Position numbers and translations under genes: made by a program. 64,000 bases of DNA from NCBI RefSeq assembly GCF_949987515.2, contig NC_082689.1, positions 4,406,001 to 4,470,000 on the forward strand, read 5' to 3'. Every line of letters starts with the position of its first letter. The first letter of the stretch is position 1. Positions 24,040 through 33,900 of this stretch are shown in pieces. Under the pieces are notes generated by a model. That model did not search any database and was not told where the DNA came from. It saw only the letters and a list, made by a program, of their open reading frames with translations. This stretch comes from Delphinus delphis (lineage: Eukaryota > Chordata > Mammalia > Artiodactyla > Delphinidae).

Positions 24040-24265
24040 ATGTTTACCTCCTCTACTCCTGGAAGGCAAGATCCGTTCATGCCAGACTCATCCTTTCCTC
24101 TTGCACAGTGGGAACCATTGTGCTTTGCATATAACAGGCATCATTTAATATTTGCCCAAGTGACTTCACATATATCCAGAGGACCGAGAAGATGAATTTG
24201 CCCAGAGACCTGGCAGTCTGATTAGTAAGCTGCATAAATTATTAACTACTGAGGACAAAGTCACC
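24040..24265 (+). mobile_element. L2-type tail, paralogous to 21.7-21.95 kb
   Basis: CTGGAAGGCAAGATCCGTTC and AACAGGCATCATTTAATATT look like an L2 tail. Similarity to the upstream copy continues past the tail (CCCAGAGACCTGGCAGTCTG here, CCCAGAGAGCTGGCTGTTGA there; ATTATTA...GACAAAG in both). Confidence 0.6.
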
Positions 24266-24449
24266 TTTTCAACTGGATCTACATAATTAAGTAGCAATGT
24301 TTTTTCTAAAAGGAAAAGTAGTTTGGGGAATACTCTTCTTAGTAACATTTGTCTCACAGGAAACCAAATTTTTAAACAAGTATCAGTTACGGTAGGTGTG
24401 GCTACCAACACAGAGATAATGATTAGGGGTGTGGTCTTTAAAGGGAGAC

Positions 24450-24660
24450 TAGCAGGTGGTCCGAATACCAACTCCACCATCGACTGGAGGATGACCTTGG
24501 ATACACAGTTACTTAACCTCTCTGAGTCTCAGTTTCCACGTGTGTAAAATGAGCATGAAAATATTACTCAACTCATAAAGTTAGTGGGACGATTTAATGA
24601 ATGAATATATATCAGGTCCTAAACTGTCCCTGGCGTGGAAAAAGTGGTCGATAAGTGTAG
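24450..24660 (+). repeat. MIR remnant
   Basis: TTACTTAACCTCTCTGAGTC and TCAGTTTCCACGTGTGTAAA lead into ACTCATAAAGTTAGTGGGAC, the MIR core and 3' part. Confidence 0.75.
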
Positions 24661-25059
24661 CAACTGGCAGAGCTCAAGGGATATAATCAGAGAACAGCTA
24701 TGTTTGTTCTCCTGGTATGCAGAGTTGGGAGACCTTGTTTCCCTGTCGTATACTGAGTACCTGCTCCTCCTTTTCACATGACTTGTATCTTTCGATCACT
24801 GGATTTCATCCTCAAGCGTTTTATTTTCCAGAAGAGCTCATGGGATTTGGCTCATACGGAATGTTGCCAACCCAGCAGCCCAACTGCCTGATGCGGTTCT
24901 TTTATCTACCGCTCTCTCCCTTAATGCAGGTACATGCTGATTACGACAATAATGGCGGCACATTTCCCAGCCGGTCCTTTTTCTATCTTGAGATGTTACA
25001 GCGTGAGGCTGTAACATCTACAGCCACTGTAGAGGGAAGCCATCTGACATCCCAGGGAT
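24661..25059. other. Unassigned intergenic sequence
   Basis: No gene or named repeat recognised. A short inverted pair TGTTACAGC/GCTGTAACA occurs near 25000. Confidence 0.5.
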
Positions 25060-25440
25060 GACAGCTCCAAAAGATAGAAAGCCCATCAAAGATTGATGAT
25101 GTCACTGAGCCACTGAAATCATTGGCTCCCAAAGAGCCTCACCTCTATTCTTGTTAAGGGAGATTATAAATCCTCTTTTTTTTTTTTTTTTTTGCGGTAC
25201 GCTCCCGTTGCGGAGCACGGGCTCCGGACGCGCAGGCTCAGCGGCCGTGACTCACGGGCCCAGCCGCTCCGCGGCATGTGGGATCTTCCCGGATCGGGGC
25301 ACGAACCCGTGTCCCCATGTCCCCTGCATCGGCAGGCGGACTCTCAACCACTGCGCCACCAGGGAAGCCCTATAAATCCTCTTATTGTTTAAGCCATTGG
25401 ACACTGGGTTTTCTATTACTTGCACTTGAAACAAGCCAAT
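25060..25440 (+). mobile_element. Old interspersed repeat tail of uncertain class, split by a SINE
   Basis: GTCACTGAGCCACTGAAATC before the SINE, and TTATTGTTTAAGCCATTGGA then TTCTATTACTTGCACTTGAA after it, resemble a common mammalian LTR-type tail. The family is not resolved. Confidence 0.45.
25165..25383 (-). mobile_element. CHR-2 SINE with a 13-bp target-site duplication and internal rearrangements
   Basis: TATAAATCCTCTT flanks it at 25165-25177 and 25371-25383. It lacks the usual GCGGGCCTCTCAC...TGGCCT stretch after TGCGGTACG (about 21 bp) and has an extra GTGTCCCCAT next to GTCCCCTGCATC. Confidence 0.93.
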
Positions 25441-27195
25441 TTACGTGAGTGCTGTATTTCCTGAGAGCTTTCATATTTTGGAATATGAACTGCAATGAGT
25501 AGAAATATCCTGGTTCACATTTTCCCCCACGAACTTTGTAAATACCTCTAGCTTTTCATCTGACATTGAAAGGTACTGAGGAGAAATTCGAGGCCAACCA
25601 GATTCTCTGTATCACTTCTCCTTGAAGTTCAATAACATATCCAGGATATCTTAGGTGTTGGTTGTTCTATGTCAGTTTTTCCTGGAACACGATGAGAACT
25701 TTTGATCTGTAAGTTTCATTCTTTTATTTCAGAAATGTTCCTTTAGATCTTTGAAAAACTTAATTGGAGCTTTCTTTTTCAGGCATATCAAGTAAACCTT
25801 TCTAATTGCTTGAACATCTGTCTTTTCCTTTTACCTTCCCTGCAATTGATTTAAGCTTTTCCTCTAAGTCAGTAATTCAGATGAATTGTGCCCAGTCCAT
25901 TCCTTGGTTTTTCTAATTTAGTTCCTATATTGGACTCTTTCTGATTTTCATTTGTTTCGTTAGCTATACAATCTTCTTTTCCTTCTAATTATGTTGTTTT
26001 ATATTACTCCCAGCACTTACTCTATTAAACTTCTATTCTTATTAACTTATTCTATAGTATAAAACACATGTAAAGAATTTTCTTCTGTTTGGTTACCTTT
26101 TCTCCAGGCTAGGTTCTTCACCTGTTGTAATCCTTTTTTTCCTTCCCCTTTTATTGAAGACTTGGATTTAGATAGTGGATATACTGCTTCTTATTAATAT
26201 TTAATATGGATTGCTCTTTGTATATCTTCCAGTTCCTCATATATAATGTGAGCAAATTCTCCTTGACTGCTTTCTCACTGTGTCTGACAGAGTTTGAGAG
26301 CTGGAAAAATTGTATTTTTATCTACCTTTCCATAGCCTGGACACAGGGTAAGGATAAGGACTGATCCTCTGAGTCTTTGCAAGGTCTGCGCTCTGCTTTC
26401 TCTCCTGAGATTTTGGTAAACTCTTTTACCACCATCCCTCACGCTTCTTGGGAGTATATCCTATTCCTGTGACAAAATGTCCTTTGACTTTGAATCTTTG
26501 GCTCAATTCAGTGTAAAGTCCTAAAAAGTGACAAGCCCTAGTGATTTTTTTCTAGTTCCGGAAGGGCCCTGTGGGTGGTAGTGATTGTTTCGACTAGTGC
26601 TAGTTTTATCTCACCTGGATTTCCCCAGGTAGCTCACTTACCCTACTCGCCTTTCATCTCAATTATCAGATTCCTGACTTCCTTGTATTGAAAAGTATTA
26701 GTGAGAATTCTTGGTACTTTGCCTACTTGGTACTTTCTCTCCCTAGTAGGGATTTTGCAGGGGAGTGGGGATGAGATTAGATGCCATTGTTCACTGCAGG
26801 TTTCTATTTCATTGAGTAGCTTTTGAAGTTTATGGCATGAAGTTGTACTTAATTTTTTGTTTGGCTCTCCTTTTCTTTTCCTTTTTTTTCTTTCTTTCTT
26901 TTTTTTTTACTATTCTTTTGTTCATTTCATTAGTAATTGTGGGAGAAGGGTTGTGTGATCCAGATTTATTCTGTCCTTTTTACGTGTTTGCCCTCTATAT
27001 ACTCTTTCAAGTGCATTAGTTCTAAAAATGTTCCACTAGAAATTGCAGATTATAAAATTTGCAAATAAACCTCAACAGTTACCAAAGATGATGAAAGAAG
27101 AACAATGCACACAAACACAGTGACTTGCTAATAACATCCACACGGCATCTTGCATTTACAACGCACTGTCGCCGTATTTCATTTTCATTTAGCCT
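25441..27195. other. T-rich unassigned sequence upstream of the IQCA1 promoter
   Basis: It is strongly pyrimidine-biased on + (CTTTTCTTTTCCTTTTTTTT near 26870). It may include an old reversed L1 or similar element, but I cannot match it to a consensus. No gene is recognised. Confidence 0.4.
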
Positions 27196-27375
27196 CAGAA
27201 GGGCAGCATCTGCATCTGCCCTGCATCTCCAGAACCTAAGTCTGCGCTAGCCCAGAGTAGATACCCAGTAAGGTTTCGAAGGAACGAATGACTGTTACCC
27301 CACTTTACAGATGGGAAGACTGGGGCTACCATCATTAAGGACCTCGCCCAAGGCTACATATCTGAAGGTGGATGA
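27196..27375. repeat. L2 tail followed by a reversed MIR remnant
   Basis: CTGCATCTCCAGAACCTAAG and CAGAGTAGATACCCAGTAAG resemble an L2 tail. CCCACTTTACAGATGGGAAG then resembles the reversed MIR core, just upstream of the CpG island. Confidence 0.55.
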
Positions 27376-27384
27376 AAATGGGCA

Positions 27385-27914
27385 AACGGGAAAGCGGAAC
27401 AACGGCTTGGAGGACAACGAGCGAGCGGACAGGACCCGGGGCCAATCCCGCGGAACGCTGGGCGGGTCCTCCGGGAGGCGGGTACTACGCGTGGTTCCTG
27501 CGAGGATCGCCGGCCTTCGGCAGGCGCGGTTGCCAGGGAAACAGCAGGAGGCGGCGCAGGCGCCTAGCGCGAAGGGGGCGGGAGCGCGCCGGCGGAGCGG
27601 ACCCGCGCTGCTCAGGCGTAGCGTCCGTAGCTAGGTTCCGCCTCGCGCCTTCTCACTGCCGGGCCACAGTAAGGTTCCGGCGCCTGGGGGTCCAGACGAG
27701 AAGGCTCGAATCCCACTCTCGGCGGCTGCGCGCCTCCCTGCCAATCGCCTTTCCCTTCCCGAACTGAAAAGATATCCCCAACCCTAGTCCCTCCCTCCAG
27801 AAGGAGCTTACCCCAACGCCCTCTGGCTGTGTCCCGACCCCTGCAGCCAGCCGCCCTTCAGAGGACAACAGAAGAGCTTCCCAGCGGGCGAGGGAAAGAG
27901 GGAAAGTAGCCAGC
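27385..27914 (+). promoter_or_regulatory. IQCA1: CpG-island promoter and 5' UTR region of IQCA1
   Basis: This is the only dense CpG cluster in the window, strongest at 27420-27760. It has CCAAT motifs at 27442 and 27741 (GCCAATC, CCAATCG), GC boxes at 27460 (GGGCGGG) and 27574 (GGGGGCGGGAG), and an RFX-type X-box at 27529. No TATA box is evident, so dispersed start sites are likely. The island runs directly into exon 1 and its donor. Open frames on both strands across it are explained by high GC content. Confidence 0.8.
27529..27542 (+). promoter_or_regulatory. X-box-like RFX site in the IQCA1 promoter
   Basis: The 14-mer GTTGCCAGGGAAAC matches the palindromic RFX X-box GTTGCCATGGCAAC at 12 of 14 positions, with an intact left half-site. 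RFX factors drive many cilium genes through such sites close to the start. The site is 373 bp upstream of the ATG inside the CpG island. The motif is seen directly; binding is inferred. Confidence 0.65.
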
Positions 27915-27925
27915 ATGTCGAACGC
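27915..27925 (+). CDS. IQCA1: IQCA1 coding exon 1 (start codon, MSN plus two bases of Ala4)
   Basis: The ATG at 27915 has A at -3 and is followed by TCG AAC GC and then the strong donor GTAAGT. The eleven coding bases give Met-Ser-Asn plus the first two bases of an Ala codon. That codon is completed by the first base of exon 2, giving the MSNA start expected for this family. The 5' UTR lies upstream in the CpG island; its start cannot be fixed from sequence alone. Confidence 0.85.
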
Positions 27926-30900
27926 GTAAGTGATGGGCCGCCCAGCCATAGCCATGGGGTGGGCTTCTCCGACAAAAAGATAGCCTGCTGTGCTTCTTTT
28001 CCATTTCTTTCCTCCCCCACCTCTTCTTTTTGCAGTTTTAGCAAGTAAACATACACCTCAGCAGAGAGCATCAGCTTCTGTGGACAGGGAATGCCATACA
28101 CTTAGACCTGCCAACTCCCCTGGTGCTATCTATCCCTGCCCCACATAGAGATGAGCTCCTCCAGGCCCAATGCTTATGCCCACTAAGCCCTTGTGGATGT
28201 ATTTTTGAGGAAGCCGTGTCTATGTTCAGTTCATTGCCTGCCTTTTTGTTAATCTAACCCAGTAACATACGGTGCTTTGTGAAAACACCCAGGTCCCGAT
28301 GTTTAAGAAAGATCTTGAGGAAGCTTTATTGTACCACGTTGCTTTTCACCAAGAAACGCCAGTCAGGTGGCAGTGGCACCAAAGAGTATTCACCCAGCAC
28401 TGTGCCGTTTACACAGCACCAGCCCAGCAGTTACTTCATAATGGTCATCTCAAACAGCTATTATAGTGCTGACCCTGCAGGCACAGTCTGAGTGCTTGAA
28501 CAGTAACTCATGACTCCCCTGTAGCGTAAGAGCCTTTAATATTATTTCCATCTTACAGATGAGGACTTAGGCACAAAGAAGCTAAGTAGTTCATTCACAG
28601 CAAGGACACGGTGTCAACCAGGCACTGCAGCTCCAACCTGCATTCCAGCTCTCAGTAACCCTGTTTTCCAGGCCAGGAAATAAGAGCAGCGGGGCTAAGG
28701 GCTTGCCGGGCTTTGCGGGTGGGGGAGATCAGGAGTTCAGCTCTGGACGTGTTGAGTTTGAAGTGCCTGTTGGACGTCAAGTGGACACAAGTAGACAGTT
28801 GAATTCAGATGAGAGGCCTGTGTATGAAATATAAATTCGACAGTTGTTGGCATAGACAGTCTTTATGAGACATGGGATGAGTGTAGACAGAAGAGAGAAC
28901 AGGTCCAAGGACTAAGACTTGGTCATCCGATGGCAAGAGATGGAGGAGGAGAGACCAGCGAAGGAACCAAAGGAGTGATCATTGAGAAGGAAACAAGGTT
29001 TTGGTGCCTTGGAAGCCAGGAGAAAAAGTAGAGTTTCTTGGAGGAGGGAGTAACAGACTCTGTCAAATGCTGCAAGACAAGCCCGACGAGAGCTGAGAAT
29101 TGACCATGGATTTAGCAGTGTGGAGTCCAGCGGTGACCTTGACCTTCGGGGGTGATGGAGTGGAAAGATGGACTGGAATGAATGTAGGAGAGAGGAAGAG
29201 GAGAGAAATCATAGACAGCACAGCACTGGCTTTTTAAAGGCATTTCGCTGTAGCTGGTGGCAAGGGAAATGGGGTCCAGAGAAAGAATTTTTTAAGATAG
29301 GAAACAATAGCCTATTTGTTTGCTGAAGGGAATGGCCAGTATAAATGAAGCGAGATGACATGGGAGGAGGAAGGAGAAGTGGGGTGACGTCCTTGCTAGT
29401 GGGGGCACGGGCCCCAGCAGACACAGAGAGGAGCTCAGGTGGTTTATGGCGGGAAGATGAGGCAGGGTAGAGGCTGTTTGATAAAGATGCTGTTCGGTGG
29501 GTAGATGTCCTGGTGGGGCCTGGAAAGATGATGTAGATGGTAGATGGTGGTGATGCTGAGGGCCCGAGGGTGATACCCTCTGACGAAATGAGGTTGCAAA
29601 CCAGGGAGTGTCGGGGGTGGGAGGAAGAATGGTCTGGAGGTGGGCTTAGGAGCCAGGATCTGGCCCCACTCCGTGCTGTGGTCCGAGGGCTCTGGGACGG
29701 AGAGACGGCTGCAGGAGAGGCTGTGTTCTGAGGGGAGAGCCAGGCCTCCCTTAGAGCAAGAATGCCAAGGAATATTCCAGAAACAGTACAAACACCTAGA
29801 TAGTATTGGAAGAATTTGAAGGTTTATCATATATAAAATAACTTGAGAATTCCCATTTTGCAAGATTTTGTATCGAAGTACATGTTTATGTCTGAATATT
29901 TAAGTCTTTTTTTCCCCCTCCGCCCATTTATGCATCAACCCTCCATCCCCCAGTTATAGGAAAACTGCCAAGCTGTAGAAATAACAATCTGGTCTTTTTC
30001 AACTGTCATATTCAGTCTTCTGCGCCCACAGTCCTTCTAACTTCAATATCTGTAACATTTCTAGGTCATGTGCTGAAGTCTGAAACCAATCACGTACTTT
30101 AAAAAAATTCTAAGTGGTCTCAAGGATAAAATACTACCTTCTCTTTATAAGGCACGTTTAAAATTTCAAGAACACTTTAACGTCTGTTATCCCATTCCTC
30201 AGTAATCCTGTGGGGTGTCCAGGGTAGGTGTCATTATCCAGATTTGCCACTTGAGGAAGTGAAGGTACAAGGTTAAGTGACCCTCCTGAGACCGACTACC
30301 TCAAGAGACGGGTTCTGATTTTAAGCTTGGAGCACTTACAGCTTTAAACACCACCTTGCCATACGCCAGAGAAATAAAAACATAGGTCCACACAAAAACG
30401 TGTATTGGAATGCTCAAAGCAGCATCATTTACAAGAGCCCAAAGGCAGAAACACCCCATGTGTCCATCGACTGATGAGCAGATAAACAAAATGTGGTATA
30501 TACATGCAATGGAACATTATTAGGCAATAAAAAGAAATGAGATAGTGATACACACCACAACACAGTGGGCTTTGGAAAAGTTATACTGAGTGAAAGGATC
30601 CAGTCACAAAGGGCCACCTGTTCTATGATTCCACTTATGTGAAATGTCAAGAATAGGCAAATAAATAGAGACAAATTAGATGAGTGGTTGCCAGGGGCTG
30701 GGAGGAAGGCGGATAAGGGCAAATAGGGAGTGACTGCTAGCGGGTGTAGGGTTTCTCTTTAGAGTGATGAAAATGTACTGAAATCAGAGAAAGGTGAAGG
30801 TTGCACAACTCTGTGCATATGCTAAAAAAAAAAAAACCCACTGAACTGTGCACTTTAAGAGGGTGAGTTTATGGTATGTGAGTTACATCTCCATAATGGT

Positions 30901-33900
30901 CCTATTGAAACATCATCTTGCCACATTCCGTGTCTCAGATCATCTTCGTGGGCACTGGCTCAGCAGAAGGATGCTGAGACCGTGGCTTTGAGGCAGGGTG
31001 GGGCTCAGGCTGGACTGAGGCTTCGAGGGACATGGAGGCTGCACTGGCTGAGCGATAGGGTTGTAACCAGTGGACACACGTGGAGGGGCAGCAAGGCAGC
31101 GGGGAAACTGGAAAGCTGAAGCCAGTCTCCAGGGGAGAGGGTAGCAGATGCAGGGTTGCATGCGCACGCGGCTACTTAATATCTCCCCATCGACCAACAA
31201 GCTTGCCTGGTCTGTCCAACAAGGGTCCTCCGAAAGACAGCAGGTGAGGAAGAAAGAGGCTGCAGCCCGAATGTCAGGACTTGGAAGGATCAAGCCACCA
31301 GGATGGTCTTTGGCCAAAGGTTCCAGTTAGGAGTCAGCTCTGCCCTGGCTCTGGAGGGATTCCTGCCTCTTTAACCCTGGGTAGAAGCCCAGGAGTGCAC
31401 GACACTAGGGCAACAAGGCTTCCCCAGGCTGGATCTGCCCCAAAGCAAAGTCTTAAATTCTAGGTGTGTCCCATCCATTCATTTGGCTTTTGTTTCCCCT
31501 GGTGGAAGCCTCCTTTTCCCAAGATCCCTCGCTAATGACTGGTGTGGGTCCTTATGGGATTCAAGTCACCCCCCTGCACCCTATGGAAGCAGCCTCCATG
31601 GGTGGCATAACACACCTGAATGCTTGCTGGTGCGTTAAATGCTTTGAAGTCTGATAAATACCCTCTATCTTTTATTATCAACTCCACCCCTACATATAGA
31701 AATTATCACTAGATTTATTTCCAGAGTCTCCTGGATATTATTACCAAATTCTTGGTCATATTAAATCTGCCTGTCAGTCTCAAGAATCTGCTTTCTTTCT
31801 ATCTGGTCTCTCCAGGCAGGAACAGAGACCGCCTTCTGCCTGTTCCAGTCCTCTGCAGCTAGCATTCCAGAATTTTCTTCAGCTACGTCTTGTGTGGCTC
31901 TAGCCATATGTATTCTTGAATGTTTAATATTCTTGATCAGCACTGCGAATGGGGTTTTGTTTTTCGTATTTTTTCTCTGCATTTAGTTTTGGGGGCTTTT
32001 ATCTATGTCTTGCAACTCTGCTGTATTAATTGACTTCTTACTGATTTCCTTGGATTTTGCAGTGGTGTCATTACAAGCAGTTTTTTTAATCTTTTGTATT
32101 GATCCCTTTTCCATCTGTTTCATCCTTTTTGTACTTGTATTTTTTAGCTTTCTGGTGTTTCTCTACTGAAAATATTTATGGTCTCTGGTTTTCAGCATTT
32201 TGAAGAGGTCGTCATCAGCCTCTTTGGGGTGTGTGGACAGTATTCTTAATCAGGCATATGCCATAAATTAAATTTATTGAGCATCTTCTTGGCATCTGTG
32301 AAAATAATCCACAGTTTTTACTGTCCTGTGCGGTATTTTGTCCAGCTTTCCTGACTCTTGTGAATTTCCCGGGTGACCCCCCCCCCCACCTTGGTCAGAG
32401 GGAACAATGCTTTTGATCTGGCGCTGTGTTTTGTTTGCTGAGTGGAATTTCAGATCCGAGTTCCAAACAAAATTAGCCTGTAATTTTCTTCTGTAACGTC
32501 GTCCTGCCACGTCTAGGCCCTGAGCCCTATTTATTCTACAAAACGAGTGGATTTTCTGTTTTATGGGAACATGTGTCGAGCCTGGTGGCACGTGGGGCCT
32601 GCGTCACCTGTCAGGTCAGTGAACGCCTTGGGTCCCCGGCCCCCTCTCAGATGCTGGAAGTCTGGGCTTTGGTAAACTAAGAACCTGCTCAGCTTCTTTG
32701 TACCCATTTATCATGCAGCGAGTGAGAGGTCCTGGGCTAAGTAGAATTCTAACTTTTTTTTTTTTTTTTTTGCGGTACGCGGGCCTCTCACTGTTGTGGC
32801 CTCTCCCGTTGCGGAGCACAGGCTCCGGACGCGCAGGCTCAGCGGCCATGGCTCACGGGCCCAGCCGCTCCGCGGCATGTGGGATCCTCCCGGACTGGGG
32901 CACGAACCCGCGTCCCCTGCGTCGGCAGGCGGACTCTCAACCACTGCGCCACCAGGGAAGCCCTGGAATTCTAACTTTTGGTAGTAACTTTTCTCTGTTA
33001 TAATGAAGTTGTCTATCAGAGTGCTCTTTCACTAGCAGTATTTTTAAAATATTGCCAAGTTTGGAGAATCTGGTACTTGAACCGAGGGATGGAGTGCCAG
33101 GGACAATATTTAGCATCCAGCCTCAGTGGGGTGCTGGGAGGGAGGAAGAGTTTCGTTTTTAGCTATGAATCTTGGTTTCCTTGTGGTGTCCAGCACTCCT
33201 CTGCCCTGGGATTTGTCCTGACAAACTAGAGGCAATAAAGGTTCAGAGCCTGTACTCTGGAGCCTGGCTGCCTGGGTGTAAATCCTGTGTTCAAATCACA
33301 CAACTTCGGGCAGTAACTTCTCTGTGCCTTGGTTTCCTCATCAGTAAACTGGAGTAATAATAATACCCACCTCATAGGGTTTTGAGAATTACATGAGTTA
33401 ATATATGTAAAGTACTTAGAACAGTGACTGATATGATGTAAATGTGAGCTATTACCCGTCATCATCACCAGAACCCTAAAGACTTTTCACATCAAGAGAA
33501 GCTTTTCACTTTGGGCCAGGAAGATAAAAATCTCCCACCTCTGCTCTAAGCACATAAAAATGATAGAAACAGCAGAAATTAATACAACATTGTATATCAA
33601 CTATACTCGAATAAAATAATTTTTTTAAGTATAGAAGTTAGTATAGAAACAGTAACAGATTTAAGTTCCTTTCTTGTTTTATGAGCACTAACATGTCAGT
33701 AGGTTTAGAAATTAAACAAAAGTCCAGCGAACTGAGGTTTTGTTAATACTGTGATTCCCATATTTATCTTTCTCTAAAATTAAGGATGTTGCCTTGTTCT
33801 TAAATTATTCCAAGTACTCAGAATTAACAAAGGAAATGTTTCTTTGGAATTTAAGGTGATTTATTTAGAGAGCAGAGGTAGCTCAGTAGAGTCCAGCACA

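Noticed and set aside
1..27300. Possible neighbouring gene upstream, such as ACKR3 (a known neighbour of IQCA1 in human)
   Set aside because: No long seven-transmembrane single-exon frame, or any exon I can recognise, occurs in this region. The neighbour must lie further away.
27311..27767. Arginine-rich 107-131 codon frames across the CpG island
   Set aside because: These are typical chance frames of a CpG island. The supported start is the ATG at 27915, which gives MSNA and splices in frame to exon 2.
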